From: Arthrobacter sp. EM1
GTDB lineage: Bacteria; Actinomycetota; Actinomycetes; Actinomycetales; Micrococcaceae
DNA length: 64,000 nt
Reading direction: 5' to 3'
NCBI RefSeq assembly: GCF_029964055.1
Contig: NZ_CP124836.1
Location: forward strand, 1,674,001-1,738,000
Shown here one piece after another: positions 41,184 to 52,246 of this stretch. Within the stretch, counting starts at the first letter, position 1; every line of letters starts with the position of its first letter. Below the pieces are notes generated by a model that saw only the letters and a program-made list of their open reading frames with translations, searched no databases and was not told where the DNA came from. A program made the position numbers and the translations under genes.

Positions 41184-43120
41184 AGCCGGAGCCGCCCCCC
41201 GACGCCGGGACCGGCACTCCCGCCGCCGGCGGGACCACAGAGCAACCCGTGCTGGACACACAACCGGACGGCCGGCGCGCTGCCCTCCCGTCAGCGCCTC
41301 CCGGAACGACCCCGGGCGCCGGCCGGCTTCGCTGGCGCACGGCAGGGCGGCTACTCGGGCTGCTCCGCCCGTCGAGGTTGCTGATGGCAGGCGTCCTCGC
41401 TGCCACCTGCGCATTTGTGGTGCTCAACGTGCTGGCGCCCAAAGTCCTCGGCGACGCCACCGACGTCGTTGTTGCTGGCGTCACCGGCGGAACCTTCGAC
41501 CAGGATCAGCTGGCTGCCCTGCTGGCGGAGGTCTCGCTGATGTATCTGGGGGCCTCGGCCTTCAGTTGGATCCAGGGCACCCTGACGGCCGTTGCCGCGC
41601 AGCGACTCAGCAGCGGGCTGCGTGCCTCGGTGGAGGTCAAACTGCACGTCCTGCCGTCGGGCCACTTCGACGAGCAGCACCGTGGCGACGTTCTGAGCCG
41701 AGCCACCAACGACGTCGACAACATTGCCCAGGCGCTCAACCAGCTGCTCAACCAGCTCATTATGTCGCTGTTGATGCTCTCCGGGGCGCTGGGCATGATG
41801 CTGTGGATCTCCCCGGTGCTGGCAGTGATCGCGCTGGTGTCCGTCCCGGTGTCGACCCTCATCACCGTCCTGGTGGCCCGGAAGTCACAGGGCCATTTCA
41901 CTGAGCAATGGAGCAGCACCGGGGAGCTGCACGCACAACTCGAGGAGCTATTCACCGGACATGAGGTGATCAAGGCCTTTGGCCGGCAGGAGGCAGCTGC
42001 GTCCAGTTTCAGGGACGCCAACGACCGATTGTGCCGCGCGGGCGCACGCGCCCAGTACGTGTCCGGCGTCGTTCAGCCGCTGATGGTCCTGGTCTCCAAC
42101 CTCAACTACATCGCCGTCGCCGTCGTCGGGGCGCTTCAGGTGCTGTCCGGGGCCATGACGATTGGCGGCCTTCAGGCCTTCATCCAATTCAGCAGGCTCT
42201 TCAGCCAACCGATGGGGCAGATTGGCGGCATGCTGACCCTGCTGCAGTCCTGCCTGGTCTCGGCCGGGCGGGTCTTTAACCTCCTGGATGCACCGGAGAT
42301 CCCGCCGGACCCGGACCCGGGCCGGCACGGGGCCGGAATTGCGCCGCCCCATGCCGCGGGCCGGGTCACGTTTGAGCGTGTGACGTTCGGTTACCGGCCC
42401 GGTTCACCGGTGGTCCAGGATCTGAGTTTTACCGTGGAACCCGGCCAGACCGTGGCAATTGTTGGCCATACCGGAGCCGGCAAGACCACTGTGGTGAACC
42501 TGCTTATGCGCTTCAACGAACTCGATTCGGGCCGGATTACTGTCGACGGCACGGATATCGCGGAACTGACACGCGACGAACTGCGGGCCAGGTTCGGGAC
42601 CGTGTTGCAGGACTCCTGGCTCTTCACCGGCAGCATCCGGGAGAACATCGAATACGGCCGCCCCGGCGCGGGCGATGCCGCAGTGATTGCCGCTGCTCAG
42701 GCCAGCCATGTTGACCAGTTCGTCCGGGCGCTGCCTGAGGGGTACGACACGATGCTCGGCAACGACGGAGACTCGCTCAGCCGCGGACAGCGCCAGCTGA
42801 TTTCGATTGCCCGTGCGCAACTCGCCAGGCGCAGCATCCTGGTCCTGGACGAGGCGACCAGCTCGGTGGATAGCCGCACCGAAGTCCAGATCCGCCGGGC
42901 GATGCGCGGCCTCAGGCAGGGACGCACCAGCTTCGTGATTGCCCACCGCTTGTCCACCGTGCGCGACGCTGATCTAATTCTGGTCATGGATCAAGGACGG
43001 ATCGTTGAACAAGGAACCCACCGCCAACTCATCTCCAGGGGTGGGATGTACCTGAAACTGTATAAGGCACAGTTCGCCCGCCGCGAACAGGCCACCTCCG
43101 GCCGGGAGCCCGGACAGTGA
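41180..43120 (+). CDS. ABC exporter half, canonical ATPase site
   Basis: 646 aa; GTG overlapping the upstream stop. A Pro/Gly-rich leader (~50 aa) precedes six membrane helices; the ATPase domain has Walker A GHTGAGKTT (~429), signature LSRGQRQ, Walker B ILVLDEATSSVD with the catalytic Glu, and the H-loop VIAHRLSTV. With the preceding gene it forms a heterodimeric exporter. The signature LSRGQ deviates from LSGGQ by one residue. Substrate unknown. It overlaps the GntR gene. Confidence 0.93.
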   Translation: MKPEPPPDAGTGTPAAGGTTEQPVLDTQPDGRRAALPSAPPGTTPGAGRLRWRTAGRLLGLLRPSRLLMAGVLAATCAFVVLNVLAPKVLGDATDVVVAGVTGGTFDQDQLAALLAEVSLMYLGASAFSWIQGTLTAVAAQRLSSGLRASVEVKLHVLPSGHFDEQHRGDVLSRATNDVDNIAQALNQLLNQLIMSLLMLSGALGMMLWISPVLAVIALVSVPVSTLITVLVARKSQGHFTEQWSSTGELHAQLEELFTGHEVIKAFGRQEAAASSFRDANDRLCRAGARAQYVSGVVQPLMVLVSNLNYIAVAVVGALQVLSGAMTIGGLQAFIQFSRLFSQPMGQIGGMLTLLQSCLVSAGRVFNLLDAPEIPPDPDPGRHGAGIAPPHAAGRVTFERVTFGYRPGSPVVQDLSFTVEPGQTVAIVGHTGAGKTTVVNLLMRFNELDSGRITVDGTDIAELTRDELRARFGTVLQDSWLFTGSIRENIEYGRPGAGDAAVIAAAQASHVDQFVRALPEGYDTMLGNDGDSLSRGQRQLISIARAQLARRSILVLDEATSSVDSRTEVQIRRAMRGLRQGRTSFVIAHRLSTVRDADLILVMDQGRIVEQGTHRQLISRGGMYLKLYKAQFARREQATSGREPGQ

Positions 43121-43509
43121 CCCCCACGGACGCATCGACGGTCCCCTTTCCCGGTGCCTGGCGGCCCAACCCCGGCAGCACGGTCCCGTTGTTTGATCAG
43201 CTCCGGCTCAACATTATTGAACGGGCCGACAACGGCGCGCTGGCGCCCGGGACCAAGCTCCCTGCCGTCCGCAGCCTTGCCGGCGAGCTGGGGGTCGCAC
43301 CCCATACCGTGGCCCGCGCCTACAAGGAACTCGAGGCCGCCGGCGTTGTGGTCACCCGGGGCCGAAACGGCACTGTGATGTGCGCACGGGACGAAGCCTG
43401 GAGCTCGCTCTCCGCTGTGGCTGCCGGGTTCGCCGATGCCGCGAAAGCCCAGGGCGCCAGCTTCGCCGAGGCCGTGCAGCTGCTCGCCGCCGCGTACGAC
43501 CGCTCCTAG
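43117..43509 (+). CDS. GntR-family transcriptional regulator (YtrA type)
   Basis: 130 aa; GTG overlaps the exporter stop. The GntR winged helix ([55 protein letters not shown]) occupies residues ~24-80 with only a ~45-residue helical tail, the size of YtrA regulators that often control neighbouring ABC exporters. Being the last gene of the operon suggests autogenous control of the exporter by an unidentified ligand. Confidence 0.9.
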   Translation: MTPTDASTVPFPGAWRPNPGSTVPLFDQLRLNIIERADNGALAPGTKLPAVRSLAGELGVAPHTVARAYKELEAAGVVVTRGRNGTVMCARDEAWSSLSAVAAGFADAAKAQGASFAEAVQLLAAAYDRS

Positions 43510-43568
43510 GACCGGCGCTAAGTTGCCGCGCGGGATTTCGCGGCACGGGGCGCCCCGGAAATGGATCT

Positions 43569-43591
43569 TCGAAGAAGTTTTCGATTAGCAT
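43569..43591 (+). promoter_or_regulatory. uvrA promoter with SOS (LexA)-like box
   Basis: TCGAAG-AAGT-TTTCGA (43569-43584) differs at two positions from the Gram-positive/actinobacterial LexA box TCGAAC-N4-GTTCGA. TAGCAT (43586-43591) follows at once as a -10 box, 7 nt before the uvrA GTG. LexA bound here would block RNA polymerase. Confidence 0.6.
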
Positions 43592-43598
43592 TGGTAGC

Positions 43599-46556
43599 GT
43601 GCCTAAAGCCGTAGCTGACGATCCAGCCGTAGATTCCCAGTCCGCAGTCCTCCCGACGGAGTCCGCAAAACCGGGCCGCGCAGACGATGCGCGCCCCGCG
43701 GTGAAGCGTCCGGACATGTCGCGGCTGGTGGTCAAAGGCGCGCGCGAGCATAATCTGCGCAACGTGGACCTGGACCTGCCCCGCGACTCCATGATCGTTT
43801 TTACCGGCCTCTCCGGCTCGGGCAAGTCGTCCCTGGCGTTCGACACTATTTTTGCCGAAGGCCAACGCCGCTACGTCGAATCCCTCTCCGCCTACGCCAG
43901 GCAGTTCCTCGGCCAGGTGGACAAGCCCGACGTCGACTTCATCGAGGGCCTCTCGCCCGCGGTGTCCATCGACCAGAAGTCCACCAGCAAAAACCCGCGC
44001 TCCACGGTGGGTACCATCACCGAAATCTACGACTACATGCGGCTCCTGTGGGCCCGCGTTGGCCGCCCACACTGCCCCATCTGCGGGGAGCCCGTCGCGA
44101 AGCAAACCCCGCAGCAGATCGTGGACCAGCTCCTGGAGCTGCCGGAAGGCACCCGCTTCCAGGTCCTGGCACCGGTTGTCCGGGGCCGCAAGGGCGAATT
44201 CGTCGAATTGTTCAAGGAGCTCACCGCCAAGGGATACTCGCGTGCCCGGGTCGATGACACGCTGATCCAACTCAGCGACCCGCCCAAGCTGGGCAAACAG
44301 TTCAAACACACCATCGAGGTGGTGGTGGATCGCCTTGTGGTCAAGGACGGCATCAGCCAGCGCCTCACGGACTCGGTGGAAACTGCCTTGGGCCTTGCCG
44401 AGGGCAGGATCCTCGCCGAGTTCGTCGACCTCGAAGCTGACGACCCGGAGCGGGTCCGGGCGTTCTCCGAACACCTCGCCTGCCCAAATGAGCACCCCCT
44501 GGCGATCGATGAGATCGAACCCCGCTCCTTTTCCTTTAACAATCCTTTCGGTGCGTGCTCGGCCTGCAGCGGCATCGGCACGAAGCTCGAGGTCGATGAG
44601 GAACTGATCATCCCGAACGGGGAGTTGTCCCTGGCGGAGGGTGCCATCGCTCCGTGGTCGCTCGGCACGGCAACCACGGAGTACTGGAACCGGCTGCTCG
44701 GCGGACTCGCCAAGGAACTGGGTTTCTCCATGAAAACCCCGTGGGACAAGCTCTCCGAGGACACCCGCCAGACCGTGCTGCACGGCAAGGACCACAAAGT
44801 GGTGGTGCAGTACCGCAACCGTTTCGGCCGGGAACGCAAATACAGCACAGGCTTCGAAGGCGTCATCCAGTACGTCCACCGCAAGCACCTCGAAACGGAC
44901 TCGGACAAGGCCCGGGACCGTTACGAGGAGTACATGCGGCAGATTCCGTGCCCGGTCTGCAACGGTGCACGCCTGAACCCGGCCTCGCTCTCGGTGCTGA
45001 TCAACGGCAAGTCCATTGCCGCGGTCGCCGCGTTGCCAATGCGCGACTGCGCCTATTTCCTGGACAACCTGGTGCTGACCGGACGGGAGGCCCAGATTGC
45101 CAACCAGGTCCTTAAGGAGATCCAGGCCCGGCTCACCTTCCTGCTCGACGTCGGCCTGGAGTATTTGAACCTGGAGCGGGCGTCCGGCACTCTCTCCGGC
45201 GGCGAAGCCCAGCGGATCCGGCTGGCCACCCAGATCGGTTCCGGCCTGGTGGGTGTCCTTTACGTCCTGGACGAGCCTTCCATCGGCCTGCACCAGCGGG
45301 ATAACCGGCGCCTGATCGAGACACTCACCCGGCTGCGGGACCTCGGCAACACCCTGATTGTGGTCGAACACGACGAGGACACCATCCAGGAGGCCGACTG
45401 GGTGGTCGATATCGGACCCGGCGCCGGCGAGCACGGCGGCATGGTGGTGCACTCCGGTTCCTATCAGGGGCTGCTCGAGAACACCGAGTCACTCACCGGT
45501 GACTACCTCTCCGGCCGGAAGCGGATCGAAGTCCCGAAAAAGCGGCGAAAGTACGACAAAAAGCGTGAGCTTAAGGTCGTCGGCGCCAAGGAGCACAACC
45601 TCCTGAACGTTGACGCTACGTTCCCGCTGGGTCTGTTCACCGCGGTGACCGGCGTCAGCGGCTCCGGCAAGTCCACCCTGGTAAACGAGATCCTGTACAA
45701 GGTCCTGGCCAACAAGCTCAACGGCGCCAAACAGGTGGCCGGACGGCATAAGTCCATCCAGGGCCTCGAGCATCTCGACAAGGTGGTCCACGTCGATCAG
45801 AGCCCCATCGGCCGCACACCGCGGTCCAACCCAGCCACCTACACTGGCGTTTTCGACAATATCCGCAAGCTTTTCGCGGACACCACTGAGGCCAAGGTGC
45901 GCGGCTACCTGCCGGGCCGGTTCTCCTTCAACGTCAAGGGCGGCCGCTGCGAGGCTTGCTCCGGTGACGGCACGCTGAAGATCGAAATGAACTTCCTGCC
46001 GGACGTCTACGTACCCTGCGAGGTGTGCCACGGCGCCCGGTACAACCGCGAAACCCTGGAAGTCCACTACAAGGGCAAAACGATCGCCGACGTACTGAAC
46101 ATGCCCATCGAGGAAGGCGCCGAATTCTTCGCGGCGTTCTCGCCGATTGCCCGCCACCTGAGCACCCTCGTCGACGTCGGGCTCGGCTATGTCCGGCTGG
46201 GGCAGCCCGCGACGACACTCTCCGGCGGCGAGGCCCAGCGGGTGAAGCTGGCAGCCGAACTGCAGAAGCGCTCCAACGGCCGCAGCATCTACGTCCTTGA
46301 CGAACCCACCACAGGGCTGCACTTCGAGGACATCCGGAAACTGCTGCTGGTCCTGCAGGGCCTCGTGGACAAGGGCAACACCGTCATCACCATCGAGCAC
46401 AACCTCGATGTAATTAAAAGCGCTGACTGGATCGTCGACCTGGGCCCGGACGGAGGGTCCGGCGGTGGCCGAATTGTAGCTTCCGGAACACCGGAACAGG
46501 TGGCAAAGTCCACCCAAAGCCATACCGCGGCCTTCCTGGCCGACATTCTGGCCTGA
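43599..46556 (+). CDS. uvrA: UvrABC excinuclease subunit A
   Basis: 985 aa from GTG 43599, chosen because a -10 box and LexA-like site sit just upstream; ATG 43717 would remove a 39-residue poorly conserved leader. Two ABC ATPase modules are present: Walker [11 protein letters not shown] and [10 protein letters not shown], signatures LSGGEAQR twice. Zinc sites: CPICGEP ... CPVCNGARL and CEACSGDG ... CEVCHGARY. UvrA scans DNA for damage and loads UvrB. Confidence 0.97.
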   Translation: MPKAVADDPAVDSQSAVLPTESAKPGRADDARPAVKRPDMSRLVVKGAREHNLRNVDLDLPRDSMIVFTGLSGSGKSSLAFDTIFAEGQRRYVESLSAYARQFLGQVDKPDVDFIEGLSPAVSIDQKSTSKNPRSTVGTITEIYDYMRLLWARVGRPHCPICGEPVAKQTPQQIVDQLLELPEGTRFQVLAPVVRGRKGEFVELFKELTAKGYSRARVDDTLIQLSDPPKLGKQFKHTIEVVVDRLVVKDGISQRLTDSVETALGLAEGRILAEFVDLEADDPERVRAFSEHLACPNEHPLAIDEIEPRSFSFNNPFGACSACSGIGTKLEVDEELIIPNGELSLAEGAIAPWSLGTATTEYWNRLLGGLAKELGFSMKTPWDKLSEDTRQTVLHGKDHKVVVQYRNRFGRERKYSTGFEGVIQYVHRKHLETDSDKARDRYEEYMRQIPCPVCNGARLNPASLSVLINGKSIAAVAALPMRDCAYFLDNLVLTGREAQIANQVLKEIQARLTFLLDVGLEYLNLERASGTLSGGEAQRIRLATQIGSGLVGVLYVLDEPSIGLHQRDNRRLIETLTRLRDLGNTLIVVEHDEDTIQEADWVVDIGPGAGEHGGMVVHSGSYQGLLENTESLTGDYLSGRKRIEVPKKRRKYDKKRELKVVGAKEHNLLNVDATFPLGLFTAVTGVSGSGKSTLVNEILYKVLANKLNGAKQVAGRHKSIQGLEHLDKVVHVDQSPIGRTPRSNPATYTGVFDNIRKLFADTTEAKVRGYLPGRFSFNVKGGRCEACSGDGTLKIEMNFLPDVYVPCEVCHGARYNRETLEVHYKGKTIADVLNMPIEEGAEFFAAFSPIARHLSTLVDVGLGYVRLGQPATTLSGGEAQRVKLAAELQKRSNGRSIYVLDEPTTGLHFEDIRKLLLVLQGLVDKGNTVITIEHNLDVIKSADWIVDLGPDGGSGGGRIVASGTPEQVAKSTQSHTAAFLADILA

Positions 46557-46566
46557 AGCCGGCCGG

Positions 46567-46594
46567 GGCCGGTGCTTCCACCGAAGCGCCGGCC
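46567..46594 (+). terminator. Hairpin downstream of uvrA
   Basis: GGCCGGTGCTTC pairs with GAAGCGCCGGCC (one G-T pair) around CACC. No T tract follows, so it may be a Rho-assisted or non-canonical terminator. Confidence 0.5.
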
Positions 46595-46667
46595 TTGCCG
46601 CGTCGGATACATTCCTTTCGGGGCATACGGGTTTCTGGCATCGGGAGACTCGTGAGAAACTAAGCCG

Positions 46668-47444
46668 GTGACCCAAACAACAGTGCCCGTGATTTTCGAC
46701 CTGGACGGCACTCTTGTCGATCCGGTGCACGGAATATCGGACGGAATCGCGGCGGCCCTTACAGAGCTCGGACTCCGCATTCCGGGTAAAGCCCGAATGG
46801 ATGCCATGATTGGCCCCAAACTCAGCCATTCGCTCACCGAAATCGCCGGGGTGCCTGCCGGTCAACTGGACGACGCCATCCGCATCTACCGTGCGCACTA
46901 TCTGGCCACCGGCATCGCCCAAAGCCGGCTCTATCCCGGTATTCGCGCGCTGCTGGAAACCTTTGCCGGCGCAGGCCGGCCCATCGCCGTCGCCACCCAG
47001 AAACCCGAGGGCCTGGCCCGGACAGTGCTGGAGCACCACGGGATTGCCGGCCTGTTCCTCACCATCCGAGGCTCGGCCGCGGATGAGGCAGCGGCAGCCG
47101 GGACCCAGTCGGGGAAGAAATCGATCGTTGCCGCGGCGCTCTCGGATTTCTCCGGCCGTGGCCTGGACACCCGCGGTGCCGTGATGGTGGGGGACCGTGC
47201 CCAGGACGTTGCCGGCGCCGCTGCCAACGGCCTTGACTGTATCGGCGTAGGCTGGGGATTCGCTCCGGCTGGGGAACTGAACACTGCCGGCGCCGTGGAG
47301 GTTGTGCACAGCAGCGCCGAACTCTACGGGAGCATTACCCGGCGGGACACCGCCGTGAATCCGGAGCCGCTGGACCCGGTTGCCGTGAACCCGAACCTGA
47401 CGAACGACGCTGTAAACGAGGTGTGCACCGATGGCAATGTTTGA
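46668..47444 (+). CDS. HAD-family phosphatase, phosphoglycolate-phosphatase-like
   Basis: 258 aa; GTG start. HAD motif I is FDLDGTLVDPV (residues ~10-20), motif II in VATQKP, motif III is the lysine in SGKKSIV, and motif IV GDRAQDVAGAAANG. The cap is the helical C1 type of Gph-like enzymes. The last ~40 residues (from SSAELYGSI) are variable. It overlaps the acyltransferase gene by 14 nt. Confidence 0.88.
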   Translation: MTQTTVPVIFDLDGTLVDPVHGISDGIAAALTELGLRIPGKARMDAMIGPKLSHSLTEIAGVPAGQLDDAIRIYRAHYLATGIAQSRLYPGIRALLETFAGAGRPIAVATQKPEGLARTVLEHHGIAGLFLTIRGSAADEAAAAGTQSGKKSIVAAALSDFSGRGLDTRGAVMVGDRAQDVAGAAANGLDCIGVGWGFAPAGELNTAGAVEVVHSSAELYGSITRRDTAVNPEPLDPVAVNPNLTNDAVNEVCTDGNV

Positions 47445-48099
47445 TGCAATCCGCTGGACCACCCGGGGTCTGGTGACCTCGACCTGCCGGCCGACGGTCA
47501 TCGGACTTGAGAACGTGCCCAAGCACGGTCCCTTCATCGTGGCCCCCAACCACCTCTCGTTCCTGGACAGCGTGATCGTCCAGGCGCTGATGCCCCGCCC
47601 GGTCGCCTTCTTTGCCAAAGCCGAGTACTTCACCACCGGCGGAGTCAAAGGCAAGGTCATGAAGTCCTTCTTCGAAGCCGTTGGCTCGATCCCGGTGGAA
47701 CGGGGCGAGCAGGCAGCCAGCGTCCAGGCGCTCAAAACGCTGCTGGAAATCCTGGACTCCGGCAAGGGCATCGGTATTTACCCGGAGGGCACCCGCTCCC
47801 GCGACGGAATTCTTTACCGCGGCCGCACCGGCGTGGGGTGGCTTGCCTTGACCACCGGCGCCCCGGTGCTCCCGGTGGGGCTGATCGGCACCGAGCACCT
47901 GCAGCCGGCGGACAGCAAGTCGGTCAAGCCGCAGCACTTCACCATGAGGGTCGGCGAACCGATGTATTTCGACAAAACCGGACCGGACCACTCCCTGCCG
48001 GCCCGCCGGCAGGCCACCGACCGCATTATGGACGCGATCGCCGAACTCAGCGGCCAGGAACGTTCCACCAGCTACAACCAGAGCAAGGCAGTGGACTAG
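47431..48099 (+). CDS. 1-acyl-sn-glycerol-3-phosphate acyltransferase (PlsC-like)
   Basis: 222 aa. The acyltransferase motifs are NHLSFLD (residues ~41-47; HxxxxD catalytic pair), a VERG block and EGTRSRDG (block III). It acylates lysophosphatidic acid or a related lipid at the membrane. Its start lies inside the HAD gene's 3' end, so they are co-transcribed. Several paralogues are common in actinobacteria; the exact acceptor is unknown. Confidence 0.9.
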   Translation: MAMFDAIRWTTRGLVTSTCRPTVIGLENVPKHGPFIVAPNHLSFLDSVIVQALMPRPVAFFAKAEYFTTGGVKGKVMKSFFEAVGSIPVERGEQAASVQALKTLLEILDSGKGIGIYPEGTRSRDGILYRGRTGVGWLALTTGAPVLPVGLIGTEHLQPADSKSVKPQHFTMRVGEPMYFDKTGPDHSLPARRQATDRIMDAIAELSGQERSTSYNQSKAVD

Positions 48100-48131
48100 C
48101 GCAGCCGTCAAGGGCACTGCTGCAGGCTCAG

Positions 48132-48137
48132 TAGACT
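48132..48137 (+). promoter_or_regulatory. -10 box of a probable leaderless uvrC promoter
   Basis: TAGACT ends 6 nt before the uvrC GTG at 48144 with no ribosome site. Unlike polA and uvrB, I see no damage-type motif at the expected spacing. Confidence 0.5.
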
Positions 48138-48143
48138 GGAATC

Positions 48144-50171
48144 GTGGCAGATCCAGCGGGTTACCGACCCCAGACAGGTGAGATTCCGACCAATCCGGGC
48201 GTTTACCGCTTCCGCGACCCGCACGGCCGGGTCATCTACGTCGGCAAGGCCAAGAACCTCCGCTCGCGGCTGAACTCCTACTTCGCCAACCCGGCCGGCC
48301 TGCTGCCTAAGACATATGCGATGGTGCATACCGCGAGCAGTGTCGAGTGGACAGTCGTCGGCAGCGAACTTGAATCCCTCCAGCTGGAGTACACCTGGAT
48401 CAAGGAATTCAAACCCCGGTTCAATGTCATGTTCCGGGATGACAAGAGCTACCCGTATCTCGCCGTATCGATGGCGGAGAAATACCCCCGGGTGCAGGTC
48501 CTGCGTGGCGAGCGCCGCAAGGGGACCCGCTACTTCGGCCCCTACACCGCGGGCGCCATCCGGGACACCATGGACACCCTGCTGCGAGTTTTCCCGGTCC
48601 GCAGCTGCAGCCCCGGCGTCCTGAAACGGGCCGAAGCCAGCGGCAGGCCGTGCCTGCTTGGCTACATCGACAAGTGCGCGGCACCCTGTGTCGGGCGCAT
48701 CTCGGCCGAAGACCACCGCGCGCTGGCCGAGGACTTCTGCTCCTTTATGGGCGGCGAAGCCAAACCCTTCGTGACGCGGCTCGAGAAAGACATGGCTGCG
48801 GCGGTCGCGGAACTGGACTACGAGCGGGCTGCCCGGATCCGGGACGACATCGTTGCGCTGAAAAAGGTCTTTGAACGCAACGCAGTGGTCCTGGCCGAGG
48901 ATACCGACGCCGACGTTTTTGCCCTGCACGAGGATGAGCTCGAAGCGGCCGTGCAGGTCTTCCACGTCCGGGGCGGCCGGATCCGCGGTCAGCGCGGCTG
49001 GGTGGTGGAAAAGGTCGAGGACACCACCACCCCGGACCTGGTGGAGCATTTGCTCCAGCAGGTCTACGGCGAGGAAGCAGGACTGCAGGGCAGGCTGCCG
49101 CGGGAGGTCCTCGTCGCGACGGAGCCCAGCAACGCCGCCGAACTGGCACAGTGGCTCAGCGGGCTGCGCGGGGCCCGGGTGGACGTCCGTGTCCCGCAGC
49201 GCGGCGACAAGGCCGCGCTGCTGTCCACCGTCCGGGAGAACGCCGAGCATGCCCTTAAACTGCACAAATCACGGCGCGCGGGGGACCTGACCATGCGTTC
49301 CCAGGCCCTGCAGGAACTGCAGGAGGCGTTGGATCTGCCGATCGCGCTGCTGCGGATCGAATGCTACGACATCTCGCACGTCCAGGGCACCAACGTTGTT
49401 GGTTCCATGGTGGTGGTGGAAGACGGCCTGCCGAAGAAGTCCGAGTACCGGAAGTTCTCCGTCACCGGCGCCGCCGCAACTGACGACACTGCCGCCATGC
49501 ATGACGTTCTCACCCGGCGCTTCCGGAACTATCTGCAGGAGAAAGCGGTCCAGGCAGACGCGGCCCGGCAACCCGGACACCAGGCGCTGCTGAACGCTGT
49601 GGCAGACGCCGCCGTCGCCCCGGCGGCCGGGACCACGGTGGCGGATACCACCACTCCGGCGCCGCGAACCAAATTTGCCTACCCGCCCAACCTGGTCGTC
49701 GTCGACGGCGGCAAGCCCCAGGTCAACGCGGCCGCCCGGGCCCTGGCCGAGCTGGGCATCGACGACGTGTACGTTGTCGGCCTAGCCAAAAGGCTCGAGG
49801 AAGTCTGGTTGCCGGACAGTGACTTCCCGGTGATCCTGCCGCGGGCCTCCGCCGGGCTGTATCTGCTGCAACGCATCAGGGACGAAGCGCACCGTTTCGC
49901 GATTTCCTTCCACCGGCAAAAGCGCGGCAAGGCGATGACCGTCTCCGCGCTCGACGGTGTGCCCGGCCTCGGTGACTCCAAACGCAAGGCGTTGCTCGCC
50001 CGGTTCGGCTCGGTGAAGAGCATCAAGGCGGCCAACATCGAGGAACTGACCGGGGCCAAGGGGATCGGTCCGTCCCTGGCTGAGGCGATCGTGCGGCACT
50101 TCTCCGCCGACGTCGAGAACGCCACAGTGCCCGCGGTCAACATGACCACCGGTGAAATCCTGGACACTTAG
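48144..50171 (+). CDS. uvrC: UvrABC excinuclease subunit C
   Basis: 675 aa; GTG start. N-terminal GIY-YIG nuclease ([27 protein letters not shown]), a UVR domain binding UvrB (~residues 205-240), the RNase H-like second nuclease ([13 protein letters not shown], with [17 protein letters not shown]), and a C-terminal helix-hairpin-helix pair ([25 protein letters not shown]). A ~40-residue Ala/Pro/Thr-rich insertion (about 475-510) interrupts the second nuclease domain. UvrC makes both cuts in excision repair. Confidence 0.97.
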   Translation: MADPAGYRPQTGEIPTNPGVYRFRDPHGRVIYVGKAKNLRSRLNSYFANPAGLLPKTYAMVHTASSVEWTVVGSELESLQLEYTWIKEFKPRFNVMFRDDKSYPYLAVSMAEKYPRVQVLRGERRKGTRYFGPYTAGAIRDTMDTLLRVFPVRSCSPGVLKRAEASGRPCLLGYIDKCAAPCVGRISAEDHRALAEDFCSFMGGEAKPFVTRLEKDMAAAVAELDYERAARIRDDIVALKKVFERNAVVLAEDTDADVFALHEDELEAAVQVFHVRGGRIRGQRGWVVEKVEDTTTPDLVEHLLQQVYGEEAGLQGRLPREVLVATEPSNAAELAQWLSGLRGARVDVRVPQRGDKAALLSTVRENAEHALKLHKSRRAGDLTMRSQALQELQEALDLPIALLRIECYDISHVQGTNVVGSMVVVEDGLPKKSEYRKFSVTGAAATDDTAAMHDVLTRRFRNYLQEKAVQADAARQPGHQALLNAVADAAVAPAAGTTVADTTTPAPRTKFAYPPNLVVVDGGKPQVNAAARALAELGIDDVYVVGLAKRLEEVWLPDSDFPVILPRASAGLYLLQRIRDEAHRFAISFHRQKRGKAMTVSALDGVPGLGDSKRKALLARFGSVKSIKAANIEELTGAKGIGPSLAEAIVRHFSADVENATVPAVNMTTGEILDT

Positions 50172-50293
50172 CTAGCGCCGGCAAACTTAGCTAGGGTTAG
50201 GACTTGGGATGAGGCGGGCCGCGACGGAACACTGCGCGGCCGCCACCCTTGAAGAGGCAGCGCACAACAGCACAGCAGAACGGGGCTTCACTG

Positions 50294-51217
50294 ATGGCAG
50301 AGTCGACGGCAGGATCCGGTACAGAGCCGGACGGCATGACACCGGTAAAGCCCGTTGAGGCGGAACTTCTTGTCGTGACGGGCATGTCCGGAGCCGGCCG
50401 GAGCACTGCTGCGGACGCCCTGGAGGACCACGGCTGGTACGTCGTGGAGAACCTCCCCCCGCAGATGCTCGGCACCCTCGCGGAAATTGTCTCCCACGCC
50501 CCGGGTTCTATTTCCAAGCTTGCTGTTGTGATGGATGTCCGGAGCAAGGAGCTGTTCGCCGACATCCGTTCGGCCCTGCGGAACCTGGAAGCCAGCGGCG
50601 TCGGGTTCCGGGTCCTGTTCCTCGATGCCAACGACGACGTCCTGGTCCGCCGCTTCGAGCAGGGCCGGCGTCCGCACCCGCTCCAGGCCGGCGGCAGGAT
50701 CCTTGACGGCATCGCCGCGGAACGCGAACTGCTCCACGAACTGCGAACCTCTGCCGACATTGTGCTGGACACCTCCGCGCTGAACGTGCACGGGCTCGCG
50801 ACGGCGATCACCGAACTCTTCAGCGAAACGGGACCCGTGGCCCTGCGCCTGAACGTGATGAGCTTCGGTTTTAAGTACGGGCTTCCGGTCGACGCCAACT
50901 TCGTCGCAGATGCCCGTTTTATTCCCAACCCGCATTGGGTGCCGGCCCTCCGCCCGCACACCGGGCTGGACGAGGACGTCAGCGACTATGTGCTCAAGGC
51001 GCAAGGCGTCAGCGATTTTGTGGAACGCTACGTGCTGGCTCTTGAGCCGGTCCTGGACGGCTACCGCCGGGAGAACAAGCACTACGCGACCATTGCCGTC
51101 GGCTGCACCGGCGGCAAGCACCGCTCCGTCGCCGTCGCCGTCGAACTGTCCCGCCGGCTCGCGCAGTACCCGCGCGTCACCGTGACCACCACCCACCGGG
51201 ACTTGGGCCGCGAATAA
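50294..51217 (+). CDS. rapZ: RNase adapter RapZ / nucleotide-binding protein YvcJ
   Basis: 307 aa from the ATG at 50294; an upstream TTG and a later ATG (50336) are alternatives. The P-loop GMSGAGRST and the C-terminal FGFKYGLP ... [16 protein letters not shown] regions define the family. It senses cell-envelope precursor levels in E. coli; in actinobacteria it is always paired with YvcK and WhiA, as here. The stop TAA overlaps the next ATG. Confidence 0.93.
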   Translation: MAESTAGSGTEPDGMTPVKPVEAELLVVTGMSGAGRSTAADALEDHGWYVVENLPPQMLGTLAEIVSHAPGSISKLAVVMDVRSKELFADIRSALRNLEASGVGFRVLFLDANDDVLVRRFEQGRRPHPLQAGGRILDGIAAERELLHELRTSADIVLDTSALNVHGLATAITELFSETGPVALRLNVMSFGFKYGLPVDANFVADARFIPNPHWVPALRPHTGLDEDVSDYVLKAQGVSDFVERYVLALEPVLDGYRRENKHYATIAVGCTGGKHRSVAVAVELSRRLAQYPRVTVTTTHRDLGRE

Positions 51218-52236
51218 TGGCGCTGCTCACCGGGCCGTTGCCCCTCGTTCCGCCGGCCAGTGCCGCGTTCGGCAGCCAGCAGGATAAGGGCCCTTCCGTC
51301 GTCGCGCTCGGCGGCGGCCATGGCCTCGCCGCGTCGCTCTCAGCGCTGCGCCTGCTGACCTCTGAGCTGACCGCCATCGTGACGGTAGCTGATGACGGTG
51401 GCTCCTCCGGACGGCTGCGCGAGGAGTATGGCGTGCTGCCCCCCGGGGACCTGCGGATGGCACTCTCGGCACTCTGTGACGACACCGACTGGGGCCGCAC
51501 CTGGCGGGATGTGATGCAGCACCGATTCGCACCCGGCAAGGGCCGTGGCGGCTCGCTCGACGAGCACGCCATGGGCAACCTGCTGATTGTGACCCTCTGG
51601 GAACTCCTGGGCGACACCGTGGCGGGCCTCAAATGGGCCGGTGCGCTGCTGGGCGCGCGCGGCGAGGTCCTGCCGATGTCCAGCCTCCCGCTGACCATCG
51701 AGGGCCAGGTCCGTGTCACCGCCCCGGACGGCACCTCGGCGCTGCACACGGTGTCCGGGCAGGCCAAATGCGCCGTCGCGGGCTCACTGGAAAGCGTCCG
51801 GCTGTTGCCGGAGAACGCCCCGGCCTGCATCGAGGCACTCACCGCGATCGAATTGGCCGACTGGGTCATCCTCGGCCCGGGCTCCTGGTACACCTCCGTG
51901 CTGCCGCACCTGCTGCTGCCGGAAATGCGTGAAGCGCTGTGCAACACGGCAGCCCGCCGGTGCCTGACCATGAACCTCGCCACGGACACCAAGGAAACCC
52001 TCGGGATGTCCGCCGCCGACCACCTGCGGGTGCTCCGGCAGTACGCGCCGGACTTTACGATCGACGTCGTCCTGGCCGATCCGGCGTCCGTGGCTGACCT
52101 CGCCGACTTCGAACAGGCCGCCGGGATGCTCGGCGCCGAGGTGGTGTTGGGTAAAGTGGGGGCGTCGCGCCGCCAGCCCATCCACGACCCCCTGCGGCTG
52201 GCAACGGCTTACCACGACATTTTCGGGAACAGGTAG
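51217..52236 (+). CDS. yvcK: Gluconeogenesis factor YvcK-like protein
   Basis: 339 aa. The CofD-like motif [18 protein letters not shown] (about residues 28-45) and [16 protein letters not shown] are diagnostic. YvcK binds UDP-sugars and is needed for growth on gluconeogenic sources and for cell-wall shape. Middle gene of the rapZ-yvcK-whiA trio, overlapping rapZ by one base and 10 bp from whiA. Confidence 0.94.
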   Translation: MALLTGPLPLVPPASAAFGSQQDKGPSVVALGGGHGLAASLSALRLLTSELTAIVTVADDGGSSGRLREEYGVLPPGDLRMALSALCDDTDWGRTWRDVMQHRFAPGKGRGGSLDEHAMGNLLIVTLWELLGDTVAGLKWAGALLGARGEVLPMSSLPLTIEGQVRVTAPDGTSALHTVSGQAKCAVAGSLESVRLLPENAPACIEALTAIELADWVILGPGSWYTSVLPHLLLPEMREALCNTAARRCLTMNLATDTKETLGMSAADHLRVLRQYAPDFTIDVVLADPASVADLADFEQAAGMLGAEVVLGKVGASRRQPIHDPLRLATAYHDIFGNR

Positions 52237-52246
52237 GAAAGGTGCC

